DNA of 64,000 nt from Mesorhabditis belari (GCA_958450365.1 CAUEEP010000749.1:124001-188000); one strand, 5' to 3'; shown: positions 1 to 13,600, counted from the first letter of the stretch. Notes: a model not told the origin generated them from the sequence alone. Translations and numbers: made by a program.

Positions 1-1
1 G

Positions 2-506
2 AATTGTTCTTTGTGTCAGGGATCTGCTCATGTTCGCGAGCTTGATAACCAGTCAGCAATTTTCTCGGAAAAGTGGCTAAGCTGGAGGAACAAGAAAAGA
101 AGTGTTTCGCGCTTTCCCATGGTTTGTGTTTATATTTTCCTATGGCTTTTTTGATCTCTATGAATAAACTCTTAATAACACTTGGCTAATATAAAGACTC
201 TATGATAACTGAAACTTCCCATCACAATTGAAACTGCTTAACGACAACTTGAAACTTTTTGATAAATTGAACTCTAAGCTTTTGCCTGCTCTCTAGAATT
301 TCGGACGAAAAAAACTTTAACCTTATTAGCTTTGTAAATTGGACTAGGAAAAACCGATGTATTTATGAATCCATGCACTGCTAGCGGTTTTGTTGTATTG
401 CCTATGTTTTGATGTTAGATCTGGTAATTTTCAGGAACTGATCGACTTTGTGAGCTGTGACGAGACACCAGACAAGTCATGTGCTTGTACGACCGATGAG
501 GAATAG
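2..506 (+). CDS. 3' end of an unidentified gene (truncated by window edge)
   Basis: Two exons can be read: 2-121 (40 codons, open from the window edge) and 435-506 (ending in TAG). The first ends CCC ATG before a GTTTGT donor and the second follows TTTTCAG, both in phase 0, giving 63 residues. The visible protein starts NCSLCQGSAHVREL, has a basic stretch near RNKKR, and ends with a Cys-rich tail DKSCACTTDEE. The spaced cysteines suggest an extracellular protein, but most of the gene lies outside the window and I do not recognise the family. It runs toward the convergent serpin gene. Confidence 0.6.
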
Positions 507-659
507 ATGAGATGTTGGGAGGTGTCTCCTGGATCAAACTCAAACTCAAGTCAAACTGTTTTTTCTCTTCTTTTTTGCTTCTGAACCAAGCCAACAGTTA
601 TTTAATTGAGTTTTACTCCGAAAAAACATTCATTTACATTATTTGAGATCACATAAACT

Positions 660-725
660 GCCAAGAAAGCTTGGATAAAAGCTTAGATAAGAGCTTGGAT
701 AAGAGCTTAGATAAGAGATTGGAAA
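660..725. repeat. Short tandem repeat
   Basis: About four copies of a 14-base unit of the form AAGCTTGGATAAGA, alternating TTGGAT and TTAGAT. Confidence 0.7.
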
Positions 726-1189
726 AGTGACGTTTCCTAGACATTGAAGACAAGATTTTGAGGATAAACTTTAAGAATAAGGCGCACTAAAAGCTTTAAA
801 TTAAGTATAAGAAGGAGTACGTACTGCAAAATTCAAGTAGAGGAATATACTCGAAGTAATGGAATATATCTGAATTAGATACGGTAAACAAGTTCCTAGA
901 ACATCGACTTCGAAGATAACCTCAACGATTAACAACCAAAATCTTGCTTGATTTGAAAGCAAGAGTTTGGGCATTACCCATTGGTATAACGAGAACAAGA
1001 CTTTTATAACATTTAATTGCGAAGATAGGCTAGTATCAGATTCGGATTAAGCAACCTTGTTTAGTCAGGAACATGAGTAAAACACTCTAAGTGAGATAAG
1101 GTACAGTATCAGACTTATAGTACACCAAATAAAAGTTGATGAGGCAAAACTCAATTAGCAGAAAATCAAAGTGAAGTGTCTATTGGACA

Positions 1190-1398
<209 letters not shown>

Positions 1399-1988
1399 AT
1401 GTCCGTTAGGAAGGCATTAGAAGAAATTAGAATTATAAGAATTATAAATATAAAAGCAATTAGAAGGGGAAAAGATAGATATTCACTGCTTTAAAGTACA
1501 TCAAATAGATAGGAATGAGACATCTCCACTATTGAGTGAGACATTGTACACTTACAATGTCTGAGGTGTTTATTTGACAAAGGGGCTAGTTTATGACAAG
1601 AATTGAGCCATTTGGCAAAGAAAAAAATGCACATTTTAGACATTTTCAATGAATTGATAAGTAAATGCGATCAAAAATGGAAGATACGATAGTTAAGGTA
1701 AAATTTAGGAGAATCTGAGATTCGATTAAATGAAAATTGAGAAAATACTGTATTTACTGTTTTACCGAGTAGAGAACAATGAACAAAAGTGCATCTGAGG
1801 GTTGTAACCGTTATAGAGAAAATGTCAGAAATAAAATTTACAATAAAATGATAATGATATACAGGTTCGATGTAAGAGAACATTAATGTTTAAAGTAAAA
1901 AACAGAATGAACCAGATTGTGGCTTCCGGTTCAGTTTAAAGTTTCTAGAAAATGGTTATTAGAGTGAACTGGAAACACAAAATCGGAT

Positions 1989-4900
1989 CTAATAATAAGT
2001 ACCAGTGAACAGAACCTTATCACGGAAAGTGATCAGGTACATGAATGGACGGTCGGCGATGAACTCCTCAATTGGAGGACGATATGGGCCAAAGCGTTGT
2101 TTTGTTTTTTGTGGTTGAAATGATTGGACTGGCTGGGTGGACTTGGATGGCTTGGTCGCCTGAGGTGTAGTCCCATTTTGAGCCGGTTTTGGCTGATTGT
2201 TCACCCAGTTCCCAAGCAGTGCAATCGGAATCTTCGGGGCTTTCATGGAGACTTTTGGAGCTGCTGGTGTCAATGTCCGGGGCACAAAGATGGGCACATT
2301 TGTGTCAGAATTGATGAATGGAGTTGGACTGTTCTCTTTCGAATAATCATCGAATTGGCCTTGTCCATCTTGGTCGTAACGTAAACATCTTGGTCCGCCA
2401 CCACCACATGATGGATTGACCCGGACATTGGTGAGACGAGAGCCCGAGGAAGCATGATGCTGAACAACGACCGGCTCTGCACCCTCCTCATCAATCTGTA
2501 ATTGAAAACATATTTAGAAGCGAAACTGTAATTGAATACTTATTTAGAAGTATTTAGAAGTTTAGAAAACTAAAAACAAGTTGATTTTTTACAAAAAAAA
2601 GACTAGTGGTCCATGTGAAATGTTGGAATTTTGAAAAAAAGACATGCTTTTTGTTGCTTTTTGTATTGCTATTCTTCAAGTGTCAGTTTATGAGATTTTT
2701 AATGAACAATAAGCTAATCTCTTCTACACATTATAGGTAATATATAAAAACCTTAAAATATAAGGAGAATTTTTTTTAAAAGTAAGGGGGGGGGCCCCTT
2801 TTATTTTTTGGGGTGGTGTTTTTGTTTTGGGGAAAAGTTTCTTTAGTAACAATGAGTCTTATTACAGCCTCTCTAATTACATGATATTTTCTTTTGAGTG
2901 GTGTAGAGAATACTTTGAACTACCCACCTACTCAAAGAAAAGCTTTGTGGAATCTTTCAAAAGTCATTGTGCACGGAAATAGTGGACCGTTTTGATGAAA
3001 CAAAACGTGTATTTAAGGCTTTATGCGTGCGAAAAGTGTCTTTAAAGTTCGGCGCCATTTCATTCTTCCCAACCCAATACTCTAACTCTAGTTTAAGTAC
3101 GTTAATCGTTTCATCAAACATTACCTAAGAATTTGTCCCATATACCCGGAAAACTCTCCGTTAAAGGTCGATTTCATAAAATATTCATCACGAATTTTTC
3201 GTTTCATTGAAACAAGAGAATTCCGTGGATTTTTTTGCCAATTTTTCGTCAATTCCCCGTTTTTTTACTAGCCCAATACTCTAGCTTCTTCCCAACCCAA
3301 CCTCAACATGACATTTGTGCACAATGTCGGTGATGTACGTCGATGGATGGCAGATCTTCTCCAAACGAGCCCGTTCAGTGAAGATTTGATTCAATTTAAG
3401 ATTCTGGAGATTCCTTTTTGTCGGAATGTGGTTCTCCGTCTTGAACTTGGGGAACTTCACCTAAAATAAACTTTTGCTTTAGAATCTTATTACTAAACCC
3501 TTATGGCTGGATACAATTATAGGTTTCTAAGTTGAGATGCTATCAAATAAGTGATTGCTTTATTTATTTGAGTAATATCAGGCATTATTAGCATAAAATT
3601 TTATGCGTATCAAACTCACATGGCAAGCCTTCCATTCGGCTCCCTCAATGAGATACTCCAAGAAAGTCGCGTTCAACGAATCGATCCACTCTTTCAATGA
3701 AATACTCTGAAAAACTCTTTGCTTATTGAGGTTAGCTATTTTGAAATGCTAATTGCAAAATATTGGGGCATGATTCACTAGGTCGCATCCGTTTCCTTCC
3801 TATTTGCGTTCCTATTTTGCAATTATTTGCGTCGCATTTTTTTTTCGTCTTTTTTCTCTCTCTTCCCGAAATTTTTTTTGGGGTTTTTTTGGCAAAGCTT
3901 CTGGCCCTTTTTGGGGTTGGGGTTGGGCTTTTTACCTTCGTTCTTGGGGGACTTTGATGTTTCTATTCATGCGCATGCTGTTTTTGTAATGGATACCGTT
4001 GCATTTTTGGTTCTGTACTAATAAACAGTAAAATTATAAATTCAATTCACTTTATGCTACCCTTCGGGTTTTAAATCCTTTTTAGATAGCTGGTTTAACA
4101 TTGTAAAAAGAACTTACTAACATTTGTGTCGCCATCGACGAAGTATCAATCCGTTCTGTACTCTTATCACGAGTATTAACATTATGTTGGATGCTGCATT
4201 TTCTTGTTATGTTGTAGGCGTTTTGGGGAAACCCTTTTAACCTTTTTGTGCTACTCGGCTATTCTGAAGCAAAGTCGTCCCCGATGATAAGGTTAAAGCA
4301 GGTCGCGCCCCAAACTACTATAATATTACTCACCTTATCCGGCAGGAACATCCACAGCTTGTAGTTGTAATCTTTGAACGAGATCCCGACAACTTGAACA
4401 CCAGCTTGCGAGAAGTTGCACAACGCATTGTTCAACGTCTTTTGAAGAAACAATACCTAAAACTGTTTAGATGAACTTTATGAGCTAAATAAAACCTTTC
4501 TTGTTTCGTTGTCACCGTAGAATTCGAGAAATCTCGGCTTGTAGTACCCTCTTGGCCAGAGACCCTGAAACTTTTATTAGAAAATCGTTTCTTACACTTA
4601 AAACCTATCCTTTATAACTCTTATTTATGCTCCTAATTTTTTAAGTTTGTTTATAACATAGGCTATTGATACTAGTATAAAAAATGTTTAATACGAATTC
4701 TGATATATTCTTTTACAAACTTTTTTCATTATGTTTTTTCTTTTTTCAATCTATAGTTTGTTAGAATGTTTAGATTAATATATGGTTAAAACACTCTGTA
4801 ACAAAACTATGGGACACCGCCAAAAGTAAGCGTTTCGGCTCCTGTATTGAAAATGAAGACAAATGGTTATGTTTTTTTGAATTTCGTGGTATTAAAAACC

Positions 4901-6244
4901 CATGAAACAAAGGTTTTTAGCATTCAGAAACTAATCCGCACGTGTCAGTACTCAAATATCCAGTTTTGACCTGTAACAAAACTATGGGACATCTCAGAAA
5001 AGGCAACAGTTTATCAAGTAACAACAACATTCAATAATGTGTCTGAGCACCGTTTTTTTTCATCTTTTTCAATCTATAGTTTTTTTAGAATGATTAGATT
5101 AATAAATGGCTAATATAACAACGGTGTGGCTGGGTAAATGAAATTCTCAAATCCAAAACTGATAGTCACTGAAGGAGATCGCCAACCAGCTATCTTTTGG
5201 TATATCTTTTGAAATCTCTAATATTAAACTTTTTAAAATAAATTCGGCGGCTCACCTTGAATGAGGCACAATTGATGAGAATCGAGGTCAGGTTTTTCGG
5301 AGTGGAAAAGTTGCTAGGCGACACAATCTCCTGGCATTTTCCGATCGTCTTCGCACGGGCTCGCTCGTTCACAGCCTAAACGTTTGGATTAGAATCTATA
5401 GTTTGTTAGAATGATTAGATTAATATATGGTTAATGTTTCTTAGAATTAAAGCTAAATCAAAAGCAAGTCAGACGAGGCTAGAATATCAGGAAAGAATGA
5501 AAAGAGGCTATTCTGTAGCAATGCATTACGTAGCACTTATATTTTCTATGTCTCAAGCTTGATAGCTTTTTAAAGGTCTTACCCTAGCCAACTCATGAGC
5601 CGCCTTGAAGTTTCCCGTCTCAACCGTGGCCCCGAATCGAGAACCGACCTCACTCTGCCATTTTTCGTTCACTTGAAACTCTTTCCTCAAGAGTAGATGA
5701 TTCATCATCTTGGCTAAAATACTTATTAAATAATTTGATAATTTTTTAAAACTTTTTATACAATTTGCTTCTTTTTTTGTTTACCTTTGATGTACGGATT
5801 CTCTTGGCAAATCTCCACGGCGATGTCACTGTAAAACTTGGTGACATCACAAGGAGAATGGCCTGGAAATGCGGCTATTAAAAGAGGATATTAAAGTTGA
5901 TTTCTTTTAGATTTTTTAAAATAAAAAGTGACAAACATTTAGAAGAAAATTTTCTCGAATATTTTTGAATTACTGTTCTCTATCAGAGAAAAGCTTCTTC
6001 GTGATCATTCTGGTCAATGTCCTGGGTAAAAGTCAGGCGCTTTTATTATTTTGACTCACTTTTAATTCTCAAGCTCTTTCTATAACCCACCTCGAAAGAG
6101 AATATCATTCAACTCTCTCTGCGTCCATCCATCAGCTCCATAGTGCACGGTGGCCAGTGCACATCCAAGAGCGGCTGGTGAGAACACCGTCGATCTTTTC
6201 TTGTTGTTCTCACTCAACAAACGAACCGTGAAATCCAAGCTCAT
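1989..6244 (-). CDS. Serpin with a very long reactive-centre-loop insertion
   Basis: Nine exons: 6244-6091, 5874-5785, 5713-5583, 5375-5256, 4564-4496, 4456-4334, 3706-3620, 3460-3302, 2495-1989; all phases match, giving 479 residues against about 370-400 usual. Serpin hallmarks occur in order: VFSPAALGCALATVHYGA near residue 20; an NERARAKTIGK helix-F-like segment; KLWMFLPDK; VKFPKFKTE; VHKCHVEIDEEG entering the reactive loop; and the C-terminal signature FIADRPFMYL...VLFTG from residue 456. Between the hinge EEG (314-316) and that signature lie about 140 residues, where a normal serpin has about 28. The extra part is rich in Pro, Gln, Thr and Lys. The hinge reads EEGAEPVVV, lacking the small-residue run of inhibitory serpins, so protease inhibition is doubtful. 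No signal peptide is visible, suggesting an intracellular protein. The start ATG lies just after a TTTGCAG acceptor, consistent with spliced-leader addition. Confidence 0.9.
2943..3087 (-). mobile_element. Truncated mariner-like MITE in a serpin intron
   Basis: Matches one end of the elements at 10900-11423 and 15835-16350, including the GGCGCC-containing terminal repeat and CCAACCCAATA end. The other half is missing or scrambled. Further TIR-like bases (CTTCCCAACCCAA) occur at about 3287-3300, right at the donor of serpin exon 8. Confidence 0.7.
4745..5435. repeat. Dispersed short direct repeats in serpin introns
   Basis: A unit of about 45 bases containing CTATAGTTTGTTAGAATG and TTAGATTAATA occurs near 4750, 5080 and 5394. 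A second motif, TGTAACAAAACTATGGGACA, occurs near 4798 and 4972. The third copy of the first unit lies in the neighbouring intron. Confidence 0.65.
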
Positions 6245-6246
6245 CT

Positions 6247-6253
6247 CTGCAAA
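6247..6253 (-). promoter_or_regulatory. Probable trans-splice acceptor of the serpin mRNA
   Basis: On the minus strand TTTGCAG is followed after two bases by the serpin ATG. No upstream coding exon was found, so this is more likely a spliced-leader acceptor than an internal intron end. Confidence 0.45.
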
Positions 6254-7622
6254 TATTCAATTAAAAGTATTTTGGTGATAATAAAATTCAAAGAAGCTGA
6301 TTGTCACTGAATGAAGTGAATTTCAGATTTGAACATATATTGCTGTAGCTGAAGCTGAAGCTTTTGCAGTAGCTGAAGCTCACAAATTGTAAGTACTTTC
6401 AGTTTTTTGGTACTTGACTATGAAACTCAAACAGACGGCTTTAAAGAATGAGATTGCAACAAAAAAGGAAAACGATTGATATTTTTCTAGTTTCAAAATC
6501 AGAAAATCAATGCTAATTGCTGGAGAAATTATCAAGTTTGCTTTGATTTCTTGCAATAGAAAAAGGTTATGAAGAAGTGTGTAGACAGAGAACTATAAAG
6601 AGCCGGTCAAGAAGATAAAGCTAGAATGCTAATTGTTGCCTGACAATTATAGACAATTTTAACTCTCAGAACTGACAGAAACTATTGTCTTGGCCATAAC
6701 CAAAGAGTTTTCTATTATATTTCAAAAGGTTGGTAAAAGCACAAAAAATCAAATCAATATACAATGCATAATGGGCAAAGAGGCGCCCCTGCTTACGCTA
6801 TGAAAACTCGGGGCTCCAAAAAATATTCAGGAAAATTTGGGAAACTCAATGATAGCCAGAGAAAGGAAATGAGGGAATGGAGAATTTGAAGAGAATTCAG
6901 AAAAACGAGCGCATATTGTAGCCCATCGATTGTGGAGAACATAGAGAGGAGGGGAATGGCCGGAAAAAAAAACACCGAAAAAAAATGATGCCAAGGATAA
7001 GAAAAAGGGAAATGACTAGAACACTTTCCTCTGATGGAAAAATTCGATTGAAGTTTGAAATTTTACAAAAAGCTATGGCTAACTATGTATATTTGTGACT
7101 GAGACAGGCAAGAAGACAAAAAAGAAGTGTCAGAGTACAGGCAAATATCAGGCAAATATCTATAGGACACCAATATTGTTACCAATATACAGAAAATTCT
7201 GTTTTTGATCCTCAAAAAAACTTGTAAACACTCGAAGTTTCGAGTATTTTTAAGTAACTGCTTGTCATTGGGTTTTGAATTTTAGGAAATCTTCTGAAAA
7301 CCGCTCCTGAAGAATTCTTATGCAAGTTGGTCAACTGAAGCTGTGCGCTAGATAGTGAACCAAAAAGAAAGAAACAGAGAGAAAGAAAAGCAATAAAAAC
7401 CCCATCACCATCAGAGATAAGAGAAAATTCTGTCAGAAATCGAGGTTCAATTCTTGTGTAAGGTTTTAGATAAGGCTACGATTGAATAATTCCAATTGTT
7501 ATGGCGGGACTTTACCTTGCATAAAGAAGAAAGAAGAAAGCGTATTATAAAAGAAAACGTTATTATTTACGTTGAAAAACAATAGGTGGGAAAAATAATC
7601 AGTTCATTTAGTAAATAAAGTG

Positions 7623-7628
7623 TTTATT
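7623..7628 (-). terminator. Poly(A) signal AATAAA of the membrane-protein gene
   Basis: AATAAA on the minus strand about 67 bases after the stop codon at 7695-7697. The same signal and stop are kept in the inverted copy. Confidence 0.6.
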
Positions 7629-7694
7629 GAAGTCACAGAACAATGCAGATCAAATGCATTCTGGTGCAGTGAGGTCCCGCATAATTGTTTTCTA

Positions 7695-10600
7695 TTATGC
7701 TGGAAGTCCTCCGGTGAAAGTGTGTCCGTCTAAAAAAATCACAACATGTCCAGACGGCAAAAACTGGCAAAGAGTTGTACGATTTTTACTCAAATAACGG
7801 CACTGGCAAAAGAAGCTAGACCTGGTCAGACCAGAAACAAAAATCTACTGGTCGGTTATGCACCCCCATTGCATTAAGGATGATTATACACCTCCCGTCC
7901 AAAGCCAGGCTAGCCAGGCGTGGAAAGAATCGTGCAGAAGAGAGTTAAAAAATCGTTCAGCGCCATACTAATAGTGAGAATATGGTATACGCTCCTAAAA
8001 GCCGAGCTATTCAGGTAGGCGCTGCGCATGTATTAGGAGGTGCACAGTAGATAGCTATAGTATGTACTAGACATGTGCATTTTCGGTGTGATTGTCAATA
8101 GGTGTCCAGTGGAAAATTGACCGAGATACGGCAATTTTCCGTTGTACACCTATTGGCGATCACACCAAAAATCACACCAAGTATGTACTTCTTGGGACAA
8201 GTGCAACGCCCCTGAACTCAGCTCTATCACAAAAGCGTGAGTTTGGGGTAAATGACCGTACTTGATGGGGTGTGTAACTGATTAGTACCGAAAAATCTGC
8301 CTTTTATTGCTTTTTTGATTAAAGCCTGACCCTATACTGATTTTCGCAATTTTCACAACCTGCGAGTAGCTGTAGCTGTACGGAGTGTAGAACATCGAGT
8401 AGAATGAACGATAGGATGGGTAATACCAGAGCCATTGACGTTTCGGACGTGAGTTCGCTTCCGTAGAACGAAACGGGAGCATACTTGAATTGTAAAGCTA
8501 AGAAAGCGCGGTAAGAAAAGGGACTTTTTAGACAACATGATTTGAAAGATTTGATTTGAGAGGAGCACAGTCTAGACAAGAGAGTTGTTGTAATGTAATG
8601 TTGTTGCAATGTTACAAGAACCTTAATCTTGTATTAAAATGTTTAAGCAATGAGTAAATAAAACAAAATTGTATAAGTTCAAATGCGAAAATAACTAGTA
8701 AATGAAAATGATTTCACTTACACAGTTTATTTATTTTCTAATTAACGCTTCTTTTCCTCATGATGTCGATGATTCTTGTAACGTTTTTGACTGAGATTCT
8801 ATGTGTCGTCGTGCAATTGTTGCCCACTCAAGCGATAAACAACCCGATCTTCGATCTAAACAAGACAAGATTGCTCTGAGACTAACTCTGAGACTAACTC
8901 TGAGACTAACTCTGAGACTAACTCTGAGACTAACTCTGAGACTAACTCTGAGACTAACTCTGAGACTAACTCTGAGACTAACTCTGAGACTAACTCTGAG
9001 ACTAACTCTGAGACTAACTCTGAGACTAACTCTGAGACTAACTCTGAGACTAACTCTGAGACTAACTCTGAGACTAACTCTGAGACTAACTCTAAGACTC
9101 TTAGACTAACTCTGAGACTCTGAAACTAACTCTGAGACTCTGAGACTAATTTTAAAGTTTAAACAGACTAAATTAGATACAATTTGCATTGAATTTAAGG
9201 CTCTTTCCAAAGTTATAGGACATTTTTTGTTTATTTTGCCCTATAGCCAATAAAAAAACATTTTGTCAAAAACGAAAAACTATTCGGAACTAAATGTTGT
9301 TGATATGTCATTATACCATTACCGTACCGTTATAATATATTATAGATCGTTATTATATCGTACCATTATACCACATTGTCTACATACCGTAAATACTTTA
9401 ATAGCACCGCATCCCCTTGTACAGTCAGGTAGTTGCAAAAGCTTTTTAGTATTTAATTTTTTTCAAAGCGCTCGTACTTTCATAAAATGCGTCTTTGGTA
9501 TCAAAAAATAGCTCTGAAGCTCAGCTATTTTTTAGTACCTAAGCGAACATTGTAGCATAAACCAGTGTCGAGAAAAACTCGTTCAAAGCTAGACTACGCA
9601 ACACTCCGCACCGTCATTATGGGGTGGGGTACTATTACAGTGTCTACGATAGGTATTCTCGACCCACGCGTTGTCCATTTCGCCAAACTGAACCCATAGG
9701 CTAGACAGCCGAAAATAGTGGGCCCCAATTTGAGGGCAATCGTAGAATCAATGCCAAAATTTGATGAAACGCCAAAAGAGGCGAGAAATGTGGTGATCGT
9801 GAGCCACCGGGGCAAAGTTTCTTTGCTGGTGGTCCTTTGCCAATGTAAATTGCGATCAAATAGCCAATAAATCGATCTCCCGATCGCCCAAATTCCACAA
9901 GGGATCGCGAGCAGCTCGAGAAAAGCGTAATGGTTGAAGAGATCAACAGAAGAGTCACCAAATGCGGCTTTGAGCAGACCATATCCACTGAATAGGAGTC
10001 CGCTCATCAAGCCCAGTCCACAAATATAGTCGCCAATCGTGCCGAGTCTCCTGCACAGTAAATTGAGCTTTATTTGAGCTTCACTAGAGGACTTTAAAAG
10101 AAATCATTGACACTAATCCAATTTCATTTTCGAGAATGTTTCTGCAATTTTTCTTCAACTTTACGCGTTTTATTTCTTGTCTTAAGCCATCTATTTTCTA
10201 TTTTAATCGCTTACAAATTCTTTTTTCTCATCTGCCTTTTAGGCACCAATATTCTTCAGATATTTGAATTACACCCTGCCTTGTGTAGGGTGTAATTACT
10301 TTCAGAGTTTCGTCAGAGTTACTTACTTTCATTTGATTTACTTTCAGAGTTTCGACTCTGGACTCACAAGGAAAGAGTGATGTGGAGATGGAAAATGAGA
10401 CCTAGACCATCGGATGCGGAATTTTACGCTGATTCCGATGCTGTATTTAGTTTTTGCAAAATGACGCGCAATCGCGAGAAATCTGGCAAAAACGTTTTTG
10501 GCATACCGTATTTTCTCTAATAGTAGTGCACCCCGGTGAGCCGAGTTGGTGACTATTTTACGGTTTCCAAGCTTTTGTAGCAGCTCAACACTCAAATCCC

Positions 10601-13600
10601 CCCACTAGATCTCATCGTCAGCTACATTTTCCGACCCCACATCGATAGGTTCTGATAAGCGTTTTTCGAGATTTCGAGCAATTTAGGCGAAGCTTAGGGT
10701 GCACTACTATTAGAGAAAATACGGTACGGGATTTATGAGCTTTCGTAAGGCAGGGAGAGAGTGCAGCGGTGGCCGAGTGGTAGAGTGCTTGAATACAAGT
10801 CTATTGCTGACAGATTTGAATCCTCTTGCGAATCAAAACCATGACTGGTTGAAAGACCATGACTCCATTCGTCAAGCTGTTCCTACAGGATGATCATAGT
10901 ATTGGGTTGGGGAGAATGAGTCGGCGCCGAAATTTAAAGAAACTTTTTGCACCCATAAAGCCTTCTTCTTCTTCACGTTTTGTTTCATCAAAATGGTGCA
11001 CTATTTCTTTACAAAATGGCTTTTGAGAGATTCCACAAAGCTTTTCTTTTTTGGGATTTTATGGATTCCCAAACACAGCTAATCAAAATGACAAAAAGTC
11101 CGACTCATTGCTTGAACAGTTTCTTCCACATAAACCTCCTTTGGTGTTTATATAAAAAAGATAGAGCACACTCAATTACATAAGTTACCAAATTTTCAGG
11201 AAGATCCCTCCAACCGTTTACTCTAGATGACAGTTTATCGATTTTGTGAAAAAATGATCCTTTGTTGAGTTGAGGCGCTGTTTGAGTTCTCTTTTAAATA
11301 TTATTTTGTAGAGAATTAGTTACCCTTCTACGGATATCAAACGCATATCATTTGACAAAGTCTGCTAGAAGTTTTAGAAATCTCTTTCATTTTCGGCGCC
11401 GACTCATTCTCCCCAACCCAATATCTTATCTTCCACGGTCCAAGCAATTTCTCGTCAAAGTCCTAATTTTGGCGCAAATATACAATGTAAAATGAGTTAA
11501 AGGGTTTCTATGTCCTGATCGTCAGCAATAGACTTGTATTCAAGCACTCTACCACTCGGCCACCGCTGCACTCTCTCCCTGCCTTACGAAAGCTCATAAA
11601 TCCCGTACCGTATTTTCTCTAATAGTAGTGCACCCTAAGCTTCGCCTAAATTGCTCGAAATCTCGAAAAACGCTTATCAGAACCTATCGATGTGGGGTCG
11701 GAAAATGTAGCTGACGATGAGATCTAGTGGGGGATTTGAGTGTTGAGCTGCTACAAAAGCTTGGAAACCGTAAAATAGTCACCAACTCGGCTCACCGGGG
11801 TGCACTACTATTAGAGAAAATACGGTATGCCAAAAACGTTTTTGCCAGATTTCTCGCGATTGCGCGTCATTTTGCAAAAACTAAATACAGCATCGGAATC
11901 AGCGTAAAATTCCGCATCCGATGGTCTAGGTCTCATTTTCCATCTCCACATCACTCTTTCCTTGTGAGTCCAGAGTCGAAACTCTGAAAGTAAATCAAAT
12001 GAAAGTAAGTAACTCTGACGAAACTCTGAAAGTAATTACACCCTACACAAGGCAGGGTGTAATTCAAATATCTGAAGAATATTGGTGCCTAAAAGGCAGA
12101 TGAGAAAAAAGAATTTGTAAGCGATTAAAATAGAAAATAGATGGCTTAAGACAAGAAATAAAACGCGTAAAGTTGAAGAAAAATTGCAGAAACATTCTCG
12201 AAAATGAAATTGGATTAGTGTCAATGATTTCTTTTAAAGTCCTCTAGTGAAGCTCAAATAAAGCTCAATTTACTGTGCAGGAGACTCGGCACGATTGGCG
12301 ACTATATTTGTGGACTGGGCTTGATGAGCGGACTCCTATTCAGTGGATATGGTCTGCTCAAAGCCGCATTTGGTGACTCTTCTGTTGATCTCTTCAACCA
12401 TTACGCTTTTCTCGAGCTGCTCGCGATCCCTTGTGGAATTTGGGCGATCGGGAGATCGATTTATTGGCTATTTGATCGCAATTTACATTGGCAAAGGACC
12501 ACCAGCAAAGAAACTTTGCCCCGGTGGCTCACGATCACCACATTTCTCGCCTCTTTTGGCGTTTCATCAAATTTTGGCATTGATTCTACGATTGCCCTCA
12601 AATTGGGGCCCACTATTTTCGGCTGTCTAGCCTATGGGTTCAGTTTGGCGAAATGGACAACGCGTGGGTCGAGAATACCTATCGTAGACACTGTAATAGT
12701 ACCCCACCCCATAATGACGGTGCGGAGTGTTGCGTAGTCTAGCTTTGAACGAGTTTTTCTCGACACTGGTTTATGCTACAATGTTCGCTTAGGTACTAAA
12801 AAATAGCTGAGCTTCAGAGCTATTTTTTGATACCAAAGACGCATTTTATGAAAGTACGAGCGCTTTGAAAAAAATTAAATACTAAAAAGCTTTTGCAACT
12901 ACCTGACTGTACAAGGGGATGCGGTGCTATTAAAGTATTTACGGTATGTAGACAATGTGGTATAATGGTACGATATAATAACGATCTATAATATATTATA
13001 ACGGTACGGTAATGGTATAATGACATATCAACAACATTTAGTTCCGAATAGTTTTTCGTTTTTGACAAAATGTTTTTTTATTGGCTATAGGGCAAAATAA
13101 ACAAAAAATGTCCTATAACTTTGGAAAGAGCCTTAAATTCAATGCAAATTGTATCTAATTTAGTCTGTTTAAACTTTAAAATTAGTCTCAGAGTCTCAGA
13201 GTTAGTTTCAGAGTCTCAGAGTTAGTCTAAGAGTCTTAGAGTTAGTCTCAGAGTTAGTCTCAGAGTTAGTCTCAGAGTTAGTCTCAGAGTTAGTCTCAGA
13301 GTTAGTCTCAGAGTTAGTCTCAGAGTTAGTCTCAGAGTTAGTCTCAGAGTTAGTCTCAGAGTTAGTCTCAGAGTTAGTCTCAGAGTTAGTCTCAGAGTTA
13401 GTCTCAGAGTTAGTCTCAGAGTTAGTCTCAGAGTTAGTCTCAGAGTTAGTCTCAGAGCAATCTTGTCTTGTTTAGATCGAAGATCGGGTTGTTTATCGCT
13501 TGAGTGGGCAACAATTGCACGACGACACATAGAATCTCAGTCAAAAACGTTACAAGAATCATCGACATCATGAGGAAAAGAAGCGTTAATTAGAAAATAA

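Larger units (their letters stand above)
6769..10811. repeat. Left arm of giant palindrome
   Basis: About 4.04 kb, reverse-complementary to 11521-15537. The inner part (roughly 8240-10811) looks almost base-for-base identical to its partner, while the outer 1.4 kb shows many substitutions and small indels. The arm carries the last three exons of the membrane-protein gene in their working orientation, a 12-base minisatellite, two TACCGTA-type elements and half of a tRNA-like sequence at its inner edge. Confidence 0.95.

Noticed and set aside
2124..2384. Plus-strand open frame opposite serpin exon 9
   Set aside because: Shadow of a well-supported coding exon on the other strand.
8801..9109. 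Open frame encoding RLTL repeats (and its mirror at 13222-13530)
   Set aside because: Produced by a 12-base minisatellite whose unit is a multiple of three; it lies within an intron.
9594..10010. 138-residue continuous frame as a stand-alone gene
   Set aside because: The part before 9668 is exon 4 of the membrane-protein gene; the last 25 residues run past a good GTGGGT donor into a MITE, so the stop is accidental.
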